Positions 24,162 through 32,250 of a stretch of 33,813 nt of DNA are shown piece after piece. Every line of letters starts with the position of its first letter. The first letter of the stretch is position 1. The notes below the pieces were generated by a model. It was not told the origin of the DNA and did no database searches. It saw nothing but the letters and a program-made list of their open reading frames with translations. The stretch is from Ohtaekwangia sp036568665 (lineage in GTDB: Bacteria; Bacteroidota; Bacteroidia; Cytophagales; Cyclobacteriaceae), in the NCBI RefSeq assembly GCF_036568665.1, contig NZ_DATCSD010000371.1:1-33813 (forward strand), written 5' to 3'. The position numbers and the translations under genes were made by a program.

Positions 24162-25184
24162 ATGGACTCTCTGACACATATAGCCATAGGTGCTGTTATC
24201 GGGGATGCATGGCTTGGTAAACGCCTCGGCAAAAAAGCGATGCTGATCGGAGCTGTGGCGCAATCATTACCCGATATGGATTTTGTAGCATCCCTCTGGA
24301 TGTCGCCTGCGGAATATTTGCTGGCGCATCGTGGATTTACACATTCGATCTGTTTTGCACTGCTCTCGGGTTTTGTGCTGGCGAGTACAGCGGTGCGCTG
24401 GAAGAAAGAAATTGGTTTGAGTGCATGGATGTTGTTCTTTACTGTTCAATGCCTGTTACACCTGGCAATAGATATACTCAATGTATATGGTGTGGGACTA
24501 TGGGAACCCGTTCTGCATAATCGTTATTCTCTTAACCTGCTGTTCGTTGCCGATCCGTTGTTCACTGCGTGGCCATTTATAGCCATGATCGTTTTATTTT
24601 TCCTTAAGCAGGAACATGTGTTACGTATACATTGGCGATGGTTTGCAGCGTTGTCATGCACCATGTATATCGCGATAGTGGTGCTGATAAAACTATATAT
24701 TACCCAGGCTGTTGCTACAGACCTGCAGCAACTTGCTATTGAACCCGCAAGGTATTTTACAACGCCAACTCCCCTGAACAGTTTATTGTGGTATACGGTA
24801 GTGGAAAGAGAAGGCGGGTATCTGATCGGCTATAAATCGGTTTGGGATAAAGGCCCGGGAATCTATATAGCAGTATACCGCCAGGAGGAATTGCTCAGTG
24901 CCATAGCGGATCGTGATGATGTACTGCGGCTAAAGCAGTTTTCGCAGGATTACTATATAGTATATAAAGCCCGTGATGCGCTGCTGTTTAGCGACCTGCG
25001 GTTTGGCCAGGTGTTTGGATGGGCCGACCCGAAAGCGTCTTTTATATTTCAGTATGATCTGCTACATCCGGAGAGCAACTTGCTGGTGCTGCAGCGTGGA
25101 AGGTTCAGCGGGTGGAACCGCGCAGAAGTAAAAACCTTGTTCAACCGTATTCGTGGCAAACAGAATCGTCAGGTTTCGGAATAG
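24162..25184 (+). CDS. YdjM-like membrane-bound metal-dependent hydrolase (DUF457)
   Basis: 340 residues. The start MDSLTHIAIGAVIGDAWLGK has the DxxTH motif, followed by 'SLPDMDF' and 'LAHRGFTHS' (His56, His61), all marks of the YdjM family of inner-membrane proteins thought to be metal-dependent hydrolases. Membrane helices lie at about 62-77, 86-105, 135-152 and 160-180; 'LHLAIDILNVYG' is the usual later motif. The C-terminal ~150 residues are soluble and beta-rich, ending 'RGRFSGWNRAEVKTLFNRIR'. The substrate is unknown, possibly membrane lipid. A single gene, converging with the CDP-alcohol phosphatidyltransferase. Confidence 0.88.
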   Translation: MDSLTHIAIGAVIGDAWLGKRLGKKAMLIGAVAQSLPDMDFVASLWMSPAEYLLAHRGFTHSICFALLSGFVLASTAVRWKKEIGLSAWMLFFTVQCLLHLAIDILNVYGVGLWEPVLHNRYSLNLLFVADPLFTAWPFIAMIVLFFLKQEHVLRIHWRWFAALSCTMYIAIVVLIKLYITQAVATDLQQLAIEPARYFTTPTPLNSLLWYTVVEREGGYLIGYKSVWDKGPGIYIAVYRQEELLSAIADRDDVLRLKQFSQDYYIVYKARDALLFSDLRFGQVFGWADPKASFIFQYDLLHPESNLLVLQRGRFSGWNRAEVKTLFNRIRGKQNRQVSE

Positions 25185-25214
25185 TGAATGCTATATATAT
25201 ACCGGTATAGATCA

Positions 25215-25838
25215 TTACCGGTTGCTTCCCTCCTGCGCTTTGTTTACAGGTTTCCGTTGTGGCCGCCATACCCAATACAATCCTTTTACGTTGGCCTTCC
25301 ATTCAGGAAGTATAATGACCAGTATAATTTCTTCCACCAGCTGTATTCCGGTAACAGCACATGCTATATAGAACGCTGCTGTGGAAAATGGCCACGCAAA
25401 GAACATCAGCAGAAAAAATATAGCCTGTACCACAGCCGCAGTCTTGGCAAGATAAGTATGAAAGCTTGTAACTTTCCGGTATGCGATTAATGCTGCTATA
25501 GTTTGTATACCGAACAACGCGAACAAACCGGCTATAACGATCCAGTGACTATAAATAAATTCGCGGTGCATGATCCACAATCCCAGAGTAGATACCAATA
25601 CCGTGGCATCGTCAGCAACAGAATCGAGGCGTGCGCCAAATACACTGGTCACCTCAAATTTGCGCGAGAGCGGCCCATCAATAGCATCGGTAAGAAAGCT
25701 AAAGGCAATTAGCCATTTAAACCAGTCGGACTCACCTTTAATAGCCAGTAACAACAGGAACGGTGCCGATACCAGGCGATACATGGTTATGCCATTGATA
25801 ACGTAGTAACTTATTCTCGATTGCTTATCGGTATTCAT
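25215..25838 (-). CDS. CDP-alcohol phosphatidyltransferase family protein
   Basis: The start is the ATG at 25838 (207 residues; MNTDKQSRISYYVINGITMY); an upstream in-frame ATG at 25922 would add 28 residues unlike the family. The catalytic motif is seen at 'DAIDGPLSRKFEVTSVFGAR' followed by 'LDSVADD', fitting DxxDGxxxR-x8-GxxxDxxxD. Six membrane helices are predicted, as for the family. These enzymes swap CMP on a CDP-activated lipid for an alcohol such as glycerol phosphate, inositol or serine. Which phospholipid is made cannot be told. The C-terminus ends with a basic tail (PQRKPVNKAQ). It is a single gene. Confidence 0.9.
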   Translation of the reverse strand: MNTDKQSRISYYVINGITMYRLVSAPFLLLLAIKGESDWFKWLIAFSFLTDAIDGPLSRKFEVTSVFGARLDSVADDATVLVSTLGLWIMHREFIYSHWIVIAGLFALFGIQTIAALIAYRKVTSFHTYLAKTAAVVQAIFFLLMFFAWPFSTAAFYIACAVTGIQLVEEIILVIILPEWKANVKGLYWVWRPQRKPVNKAQEGSNR

Positions 25839-26156
25839 ACCTGCGGAACTTTTTACACGAAGTGTTACCAGAACTATTTTTCTTTTTTGTCCCATCCAAT
25901 GACACAGATCATCTGCCGGCATGATTCCCCTATGAGGAAAAAATGTACTGGCGTCTCTGCCTGTAGATCATAACGAAAGAACAGGATTCCCTGCAGGGAT
26001 ATACAAATTATTGTTCCATAAGACTTCGTCAATGATTAACCGCCTATGGTGTAACAGGCTATGCGTCTTGTCAACATCGTTTTCAGAAGTGTCGGTATAA
26101 CAGTAGGTTCATATCAATAACAACTTCTACATCAGGTTTCTATAACTCTTTGCTGT

Positions 26157-27083
26157 ATGAAATATACCTTCTATACGCTTGTACTGGTTGTCGTTTTTCA
26201 TGGCGAACAGGTACACTCACAATCTGCGGCACCGGTAAATGATCAGGTGCTGGCTGCATTAAAAGCATACCGGTCGGGCTATACGCAGTGTATGCTGGAA
26301 AAGAAACCGGATTTGCTGACTTCCTACTACGTGGACAACGTTCGCCTGATGCCGGAGTTTCAAAAGACTGTGGTGGGAAAAGATCATGCGCTACTCTATC
26401 ACAAAGCTTTTCTGTCGCGCTTTACGGTTAAGGAATATACCCGAAAGGAATTAGAGATTACCGACCTGGGCCAGCAAATATTGGAGGTAGGAAAGTTTAC
26501 AACGACAGCAACAGTAAACACTACCGCGAAGACCTATACCTGGCAGGGAAAATATTTTACACTCTGGCAAAAGAATGGCAAGACTATATCACTCATTTGC
26601 GAAGCCTGGAATTATGATCACGCGCTCGAAGCTGAAGACCTGATGCATTTCAGTGAAGTGCCGGTATATGACGTAGCGCTGGCTCCGCATGAACCGGTTA
26701 ATAATAACATCCGTTTTGAGTTGGCCGCTTTAAATCGCCTGATGGAGGCAACGGTGAGCCAACACGATGCCGGTATATGGCAACAGTTCTATACAGACGA
26801 TGGCATGTTTTGCTATAGCCGTAATCCAATATGCCAGGGCAAACAGGCTTTGCACGATTTCCTGGAGAAACACTGCCGTGATCTTGTTGTGTTTGAGAAG
26901 CTCGATATACGAAATGACCGCATCGATCACCTCGGCCAATATATCGTGGAGTATGCCAGCCACGTGGCTATCTGGCGTGGCGGTGATTACTCCGGTGTTG
27001 GTTTGGGTAAAGACCTTCGGATATGGCGCAGGGAACCTGACGGCTCACTCAAGATATACCGGCATATAGCCATGTATGATTAG
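26157..27083 (+). CDS. Secreted protein with two NTF2-like (SnoaL/DUF4440) domains
   Basis: 308 residues. The signal peptide MKYTFYTLVLVVVFHGEQVH is cut near VHSQ. Domain 1 (about 28-165) has 'LKAYRSGYTQCMLEKKPDLL', 'SYYVDNVRLMPEFQKTVVGK' and 'YFTLWQKNGKTISLICEAWN', a DUF4440/SnoaL pattern. Domain 2 (about 185-305) repeats it: 'LNRLMEATVSQHDAGIWQQF', 'YTDDGMFCYSRNPICQGKQA', and 'RREPDGSLKIYRHIAMY'. NTF2-like folds bind small hydrophobic ligands or act as isomerases; the tandem form in a secreted protein gives no specific role. It converges with the second DinB gene, 48 bases away. Confidence 0.78.
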   Translation: MKYTFYTLVLVVVFHGEQVHSQSAAPVNDQVLAALKAYRSGYTQCMLEKKPDLLTSYYVDNVRLMPEFQKTVVGKDHALLYHKAFLSRFTVKEYTRKELEITDLGQQILEVGKFTTTATVNTTAKTYTWQGKYFTLWQKNGKTISLICEAWNYDHALEAEDLMHFSEVPVYDVALAPHEPVNNNIRFELAALNRLMEATVSQHDAGIWQQFYTDDGMFCYSRNPICQGKQALHDFLEKHCRDLVVFEKLDIRNDRIDHLGQYIVEYASHVAIWRGGDYSGVGLGKDLRIWRREPDGSLKIYRHIAMYD

Positions 27084-27131
27084 CAACAGCCGATCTGGTT
27101 CTGCTATCCATATATAGTATAAGTCACTCCA

Positions 27132-27713
27132 CTATACCAATGTTACCGGTGAGTTGTTATACTCCTGCTCGATGAGGCACATTTGCTGCTGATGCCGCTG
27201 TGCGTGCAATGCGAGGAAGTATAGATACTGGTATACATCCAGCTTGCCCAGGTTATTTACAGACATGGTGGTGTGGTGCAACGTGCCTTCACCATTGGGG
27301 AGCAGGTCCAGCGTATAGAGACACCGTGATAGCTGATCGCGCATCTCGCGTCTTACCTGCGGCAGCGTTTTTTCTCCTGTAGGCTGATGGTGCTCCGGCC
27401 GTTGCCAGGCGAATGATTTTGTCTGACCTATCGCCAGCAAGGCCGGATCGGCCAATGTATAGTGCTCGGGTATAAAATCTGCTCCGGCAAGCGCTTCATG
27501 TTTACGGAGCGCTTTCTCACATCCTTTCTCGATAATGATCAACAGGAAATGATTGGTTAGCATAACGTGTTCTAATACCTCGCATATACTCCACCCTCCG
27601 GACGAAGGTTTATAGCAATGCAAGGGATGTTCTCGGTCGAACCATTCATCCACTACAGCAAAGGTGCGGATGAGTTCGCGCGTCAGGTTGATAAGTATAT
27701 GTTCGATGGGCAT
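27132..27713 (-). CDS. DinB-like protein, cytoplasmic
   Basis: 193 residues without a signal peptide. The DinB_2/DUF1569-like fold is seen at 'GGWSICEVLEHVMLTNHFLL' (His in 'LEHV') and the C-terminal 'YQYLYFLALHAQRHQQQMCL' with two histidines, giving the three-His metal site. It is longer than the exported DinB protein at 7259 and not closely similar to it. The reaction is unknown. Its start codon lies 28 bases after the terminator of the candidate small RNA, so it either has its own promoter in that gap or depends on read-through. Confidence 0.82.
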   Translation of the reverse strand: MPIEHILINLTRELIRTFAVVDEWFDREHPLHCYKPSSGGWSICEVLEHVMLTNHFLLIIIEKGCEKALRKHEALAGADFIPEHYTLADPALLAIGQTKSFAWQRPEHHQPTGEKTLPQVRREMRDQLSRCLYTLDLLPNGEGTLHHTTMSVNNLGKLDVYQYLYFLALHAQRHQQQMCLIEQEYNNSPVTLV

Positions 27714-27740
27714 GGTGGTTTTTCAAAATCAGTTGTAAAT

Positions 27741-27886
27741 AAAAAAGCCCGGGTGTTGGCCCGGGCTTCCGTACATAAGCTTTCATCAAGCTTATGAACA
27801 TCATTCATTCCCGGGCATATATTTCCATTTCACATGCTGGTGAAGCGGGCACATAAATGCGATATGGAATGCTGATGTATTCATTA
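27741..27886 (-). ncRNA. Candidate structured small RNA, about 145 nt
   Basis: No ORF lies here, yet the stretch folds into one long rod. Paired segments (plus coordinates) are 27794-27798/27880-27884, 27799-27803/27873-27877, 27807-27811/27866-27870, 27817-27820/27862-27865, 27826-27829/27856-27859 and 27830-27833/27840-27843, with a 6-base loop and one 12-base single-stranded bulge at 27844-27855. A second hairpin (27774-27782/27788-27796) and a terminator hairpin follow. A perfect -7 box (TACATTTG) lies just upstream on the minus strand, with a start near 27886. The shape, a long rod with a central bubble, resembles 6S-type RNA, including the Bacteroidota form called 6S-Flavo. An attenuating leader for the DinB gene is the main alternative. 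Confidence 0.6.
27745..27768 (-). terminator. Intrinsic terminator of the candidate small RNA
   Basis: A 9-bp perfect GC-rich stem (aagcccggg / cccgggctt, 27745-27753 with 27760-27768), 6-base loop, followed on the minus strand by a run of six T (complement of 27741-27746). It lies between the small RNA and the DinB start codon. Confidence 0.85.
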
Positions 27887-27891
27887 TGAAA

Positions 27892-27899
27892 CAAATGTA
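27892..27899 (-). promoter_or_regulatory. -7 promoter element of the candidate small RNA
   Basis: TACATTTG on the minus strand exactly matches TAnnTTTG and is 8 bases before the first paired base of the rod. No good -33 TTG is present. Confidence 0.45.
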
Positions 27900-28001
27900 G
27901 CAGGATTTTTGAAAACTGTTTTAACGATCCGGAATAATTTTTATTCATGTTTACCCATCGATTTATCCTCCCGGCTATATCGATTCATAGTAATCACGTT
28001 A

Positions 28002-29102
28002 TCACTTCGATAGCGTAACCACCTTGCCTTCTTTTGCAGAACGCCTGGCTGCTTCCAGTATCTCTACCACGATCACATTATTTTCCAGTGATGAAAGATC
28101 AGTAGTCTTTAGTGTAATCTCTCCACGCACTACGGCAGCGAGGTAAGCAAACGGATCATTATAGGGCTTTGCATACGCGGGACTGGATATATACTCTTCC
28201 GGTTTATCCGCTGAAGTTTTTAATCGTGATCCCTGACGATCAGCGAGAATATACCCTGTCTCGCCATAGAGTTCCATATCCTTGCGGCTAAACGGCCAGT
28301 TCCACGAAGCCTGTATAATGCCTTGTCCGTCAGAGTATGTAACAACGATGGTGGCTTCGTCTTCTACATGAGTATATATAGCGGGCTTGAGCTGCTGTGT
28401 TATGGCCGATACGGTTAAAGGTCTTTTGCCATCATGCAGCCACGTGAGCAGGTTGGCGCCATAGCAACCAAAGTCCATCAACGCACCGCCTCCGTTCTTT
28501 ACAGGATCCGTAAGCCAGTCGAGAAATTCTTTGCCCACACCAATTTCCTTTGGTCCCTGGTGGCCATCGTGTATCACCGCTTTACGCAGTTTACCCATTG
28601 AATGATCTTTGATAAATACTTCTTCCACTTTCTGGTTGCTGCTATACCAGGTGGTTTCATAATTGGTGAGCACATGGATCTTATGCTTTTTCGCCAACGC
28701 TTCTATCTGTCGTACATGATCAACACTTACCGCCAATGGTTTCTCTACCATTACATGAATGCCGCGGGGTGCACATGCCTGCACAATGCTCAGGTGATCT
28801 ACGGTGGCACTGAAACCTGTTACAGCTTCCGGTTTTGTTTTGTCGAGCATTTCATTGAGCGTGCTATAGAGTAACGTGGTTGGTAAATTATAGCGCTTGC
28901 AGTAACGCTCACCGAGTGCGCGATCCGGTTCGGCAATTCCCACGATCTCGATGTCGCCATCATCGGCACGATCCAGTATCCACCCGACATGGCCGTGTGT
29001 AAGACCGGCTACACCTATACGAAATGGTTTCTGCGCCTGCTGCGAAAATGCCGTCATAGAAACAAGTGTAAAGAGTATCACAAGAGATATGAGTCGTTGC
29101 AT
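28002..29102 (-). CDS. Gfo/Idh/MocA-family oxidoreductase, exported
   Basis: 366 residues, with signal peptide MQRLISLVILFTLVSMTAFS. The Rossmann part reads 'FRIGVAGLTHGHVGWILDRA' (variant GxxGxxH) and the family signature is 'GIHVMVEKPLAVSVDHVRQI', in which EKP carries the catalytic-site lysine. The C-terminal alpha/beta domain has 'GGGALMDFGCYGANLLTWLH', with the usual D-x-G-x-(H/Y) pattern. Family members use NAD(P) to act on sugars or inositols; exported ones are common in Bacteroidota and often carry tightly bound cofactor. The sugar is unknown. No neighbouring carbohydrate genes are seen. Confidence 0.93.
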   Translation of the reverse strand: MQRLISLVILFTLVSMTAFSQQAQKPFRIGVAGLTHGHVGWILDRADDGDIEIVGIAEPDRALGERYCKRYNLPTTLLYSTLNEMLDKTKPEAVTGFSATVDHLSIVQACAPRGIHVMVEKPLAVSVDHVRQIEALAKKHKIHVLTNYETTWYSSNQKVEEVFIKDHSMGKLRKAVIHDGHQGPKEIGVGKEFLDWLTDPVKNGGGALMDFGCYGANLLTWLHDGKRPLTVSAITQQLKPAIYTHVEDEATIVVTYSDGQGIIQASWNWPFSRKDMELYGETGYILADRQGSRLKTSADKPEEYISSPAYAKPYNDPFAYLAAVVRGEITLKTTDLSSLENNVIVVEILEAARRSAKEGKVVTLSK

Positions 29103-29219
29103 AAGGATTCTGGTTTGTTATATACTACAAGGTGAACGATTATCCTTACAGATACAATAACCAATGTGATGACCGGAGCGGATCGCTGGCTAATAAGATA
29201 ATTAGCGTGATGCACGCGA

Positions 29220-32090
29220 TCACTTTCGAATGAACCTTGCCCGGTAATTTCCTTTTGTACTTTTGATCACGATGGTATAAAGACCTGCCGGTAATGCATG
29301 TACATCCAGTATTGCCTGGTCATCATCCATTACTATACCGGATGTCTTTCTTCCCTGCTGATCATATATTGCGATTGATTGTACCGCTATATCTTTAGGT
29401 ATCGCCAACTGAATACTGTGATCTGTTGGATTGGGATATAGCGTAATGTTGCGGGAGGTTGTTGTTTCATCTATACCGGTTATGGCCGAGAGGTCAGCTT
29501 TCCATAATTCATAGTCACCGTTCCACTGGTCAGCCTGGAAATATAGTATGTTATCCTGTAATAAAACATCCGATGTAACATAGGCACCACTTGCATGGCG
29601 TACGGTGCCTGCTTCTGTGCCATCGGTCTTCCAGAGCTCGCAGAATCCGAACAGGTCTTCTATAAAGAAAAATACCTGGTCATCTACAGCAATCATGTTC
29701 CGGGTGAAATGATAGTCACCTGCCAGGTCAAAATTCTTCAGTGCGTATGTCCCGGCCGTTGTACCGTCACTTTTCCAGAGGGCGAATGCTCCCTGCATAT
29801 CACTTACCGTAAAGTAAAAATGATCCTGCATTTTTACTTTCTTCGAAATATCGTACGAGTCGTTGCCGGTGATCAAGGTTTTAATAGCCACTGTTCCGGC
29901 ATCGGTGCCATCGGTTTTCCAGAGAGAGCGCCCTTCGGTTGTCGCGCGATAAAAGTAGAGTGTATTTTCGTCAGCATACATGTCGTCTATATAGCTGGAC
30001 CAGAAACCAGGTGTGAGGTCTTTTATCATAATGGTTCCTTCCGTGGTTCCATCGGTCTTCCAGAGTTCTGTTCCGGCAGCAGCGTTAAACGCCTGAAAGT
30101 AAAGTGTATTACCAGCCGGAGCGAACCAATAGATATAGCTATCGGCCGTTCCCGGGTTAATATCCTTCAGCAATTTCGTTCCTGCTTCCGTGCCATCGCT
30201 TATCCATAGCTCATTGCCTTCGTTCTGTGTAGAAGCTGCCAGGTATAGTTTACCGTTGTAATACAAGGGCGCGTTAATGTAGAGATCACCTTTGTTATCA
30301 CCCAGGTTTGTTACTTTGGTTGTACCGGCAGCCGTACCGTTGCTTTTCCAGAGTTCGCGTGCTCCCGCAGTTCCCAGCGTAGTAAAGTATAGCATGTTGT
30401 CTGTTACCAATAGTTCTATGGGGTTGTTGGTGCCAGTTCCTGCTACCATGTCTTTCACTAAGACCGTACCTGCAGTTGTTCCATCGCTGCGCCAGAGTTC
30501 TCTTCCATTGCCAGTGGTTGAAGCGAAGAAATACAGGGAGCCATTCCACGTTCGTAAATACTGCGGATCACTATCCGTAGTGCCGGGCTGTATATCTTTT
30601 ACCAATGTAGTGCCTGCCGTTGTGCCATCGGTTTGCCAGAGCTCTTTACCATGATCCGGATCGGTAGCGGTGAAATATACCTTGCCATTCAGTTCGGTAA
30701 AATCAGCAGGGCTTGATGCAAATGTTTTGTTGATGGTCAGATCTTTTACCAATGTTGTTCCGGCTGCCGTGCCATCACTCTTCCAGAGTTCTTCGCCCAG
30801 CTCTGTTGTATAGCCTGTAAAGTATACTTCATTGTTCAATGCAACCAGTTCACCACTCGCGCCTGACTCCGCTCCTGCTGCTATATCTTTTACCATCGTA
30901 GTTCCTGCAGCGGTGCCATCACTCTTCCAAAGCTCATAACCACTGGTGCCTCCGTTGGCTATAAAGAACAGCGTGTTGCTGGTGGCCGCAAAACCTCCGA
31001 ACGCTATACCGTTGTCATCTGTCACAACCGACTTGATTGCTGTTGTGCCCTCAGTTGTACCGTTGCTCTTCCAGAGTGTTCCGTTTACAATAAAGTATAT
31101 TTCATTGCCTACTGCCTGAAGATCGTGTACATACTCTTCGTTCCATTCCTTTACCAGCACCGTGCCATTGGCGGTGCCGTCTGATTTCCAGAGTCCGGTA
31201 ACGGAGGGTGTTACCATCGCCTTGAAATATAGTGTCCCGTTTACTACGGTAAGTTCCTGCGGGTAACTTCCCTCGGCTCCTGCCCATAGATCTTTTACCT
31301 GCACGGTGCCGGCTTCGGTACCATCACTCTTCCAGAGTTCTGTTCCGCCAGCGGGTGTTGTCGCTGTGAAATATAGTATACCATTCATAGCGGTGAGTGA
31401 CTCCGGCAGACTTGATTCATCGCCAGGTACTATATCTTTTACCAATACAGTTCCTGCATCGGTGCCATCGCTCTTCCAGAGTTCATCTTCAGTATCTGCC
31501 GAGCTGCCGCGAAAGAACAGTGTACCGTTTACATTGGTGAGTTCTGCCGGTGATCCGGAATTATAGCCTGGGATCAGATCTTTTACCAGTACAGTACCAG
31601 CGTCTGTACCATCTGTCTTCCAGAGTTCAATGCCGTAGTCAGGAGCTTCGGCTGTGAAGAACAAGGTTGTATTACTTACTGCGGTGAAGGCTGTAGGATA
31701 ACCCGATCCAGAACCGGGCATGATATCTTTTACCAATGCGGTTCCTTTCGCGGTGCCATCGGTCTTCCAGAGTTCAGCACCGTACGCACTGCTCAGGCCG
31801 GTAAAATATACTGTGCTTCCCATCGCTTCAAAATGTGTGGAAGCGTTCCAGTTCATTACTTGTGCCGTATAGATCACTTGTGTGCCATCGGCTGTGCCAT
31901 CGCTTACACCCAGGCCGGAATGTTCATTGATGCGCGCATAGAAATATACTTTGCCGCCTGCACTTGTTTTATAAAACAGGTAACTGGAGATGTTTTCGTC
32001 AGCCTGCGTGTTAATGTCTTTTACCAGCGAGATCTGTGCCTGAAGACTGACAGCGGAGAACAACAATAACGCTAACACTATATTTCTCAT
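29220..32090 (-). CDS. Large secreted protein of 17 'ELW..DGT' repeats with a T9SS sorting domain
   Basis: The start is the ATG at 32090 (956 residues; MRNIVLALLLFSAVSLQAQ is the signal peptide). About 17 tandem repeats of 46-49 residues run from residue 50 to 870. The core is GxELWKSDGTxAGTxLVKDI, then a turn with PG and a strand ending 'LYFTA'. The first copy is a variant (GLGVSDGTADGT), and a last partial copy reads 'GDYELWKADLS'. Each unit looks like one beta-propeller blade. The C-terminal ~75 residues are a type A sorting domain ('ITLYPNPTDHSIQLAIP', 'LPAGLYTIVIKSTKG'), which sends the protein through the type IX system to the cell surface or medium. The ligand is unknown. The gene stands alone. 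Confidence 0.9.
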   Translation of the reverse strand: MRNIVLALLLFSAVSLQAQISLVKDINTQADENISSYLFYKTSAGGKVYFYARINEHSGLGVSDGTADGTQVIYTAQVMNWNASTHFEAMGSTVYFTGLSSAYGAELWKTDGTAKGTALVKDIMPGSGSGYPTAFTAVSNTTLFFTAEAPDYGIELWKTDGTDAGTVLVKDLIPGYNSGSPAELTNVNGTLFFRGSSADTEDELWKSDGTDAGTVLVKDIVPGDESSLPESLTAMNGILYFTATTPAGGTELWKSDGTEAGTVQVKDLWAGAEGSYPQELTVVNGTLYFKAMVTPSVTGLWKSDGTANGTVLVKEWNEEYVHDLQAVGNEIYFIVNGTLWKSNGTTEGTTAIKSVVTDDNGIAFGGFAATSNTLFFIANGGTSGYELWKSDGTAAGTTMVKDIAAGAESGASGELVALNNEVYFTGYTTELGEELWKSDGTAAGTTLVKDLTINKTFASSPADFTELNGKVYFTATDPDHGKELWQTDGTTAGTTLVKDIQPGTTDSDPQYLRTWNGSLYFFASTTGNGRELWRSDGTTAGTVLVKDMVAGTGTNNPIELLVTDNMLYFTTLGTAGARELWKSNGTAAGTTKVTNLGDNKGDLYINAPLYYNGKLYLAASTQNEGNELWISDGTEAGTKLLKDINPGTADSYIYWFAPAGNTLYFQAFNAAAGTELWKTDGTTEGTIMIKDLTPGFWSSYIDDMYADENTLYFYRATTEGRSLWKTDGTDAGTVAIKTLITGNDSYDISKKVKMQDHFYFTVSDMQGAFALWKSDGTTAGTYALKNFDLAGDYHFTRNMIAVDDQVFFFIEDLFGFCELWKTDGTEAGTVRHASGAYVTSDVLLQDNILYFQADQWNGDYELWKADLSAITGIDETTTSRNITLYPNPTDHSIQLAIPKDIAVQSIAIYDQQGRKTSGIVMDDDQAILDVHALPAGLYTIVIKSTKGNYRARFIRK

Positions 32091-32250
32091 AGAGATTATC
32101 GCTAACATATGGGGAGGTTAATGATAATAAAGATAGAAAAAAGGATTAACGACCGGAAACAACGGTATGGCTGTACTGCAAAAGGTCGGGTAACCCTGCA
32201 GGCGGCTTTACCGATGGTATGACGGTATACTTTCTGATGCGCGGTGCGCG

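Noticed and set aside
25201..25222. ACCGGTA/TACCGGT hairpin between convergent genes
   Set aside because: Only 7 bp, no T-run on either strand, and it overlaps a stop codon; too weak to call a terminator.
25995..26006. Palindrome around tccctgcaggga upstream of the NTF2-like gene
   Set aside because: Perfect but short, with no matching partner or promoter beside it; likely chance.
29189..29206. GCTAAT/ATTAGC hairpin after the ELW-repeat gene
   Set aside because: Six-bp AT-rich stem without a T-tract; too weak for a terminator call.
29595..30209. Long open frame on the plus strand (204 codons) inside the ELW-repeat gene
   Set aside because: It lies wholly antisense to a well-supported repeat gene; the openness comes from the repeated codon pattern, and the product has no recognisable domain.
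29540..31950. Regular DNA repeats that could suggest a CRISPR or satellite array
   Set aside because: The period of about 141-147 bases is in frame and encodes the ELW protein blades; spacer and repeat lengths do not fit CRISPR.
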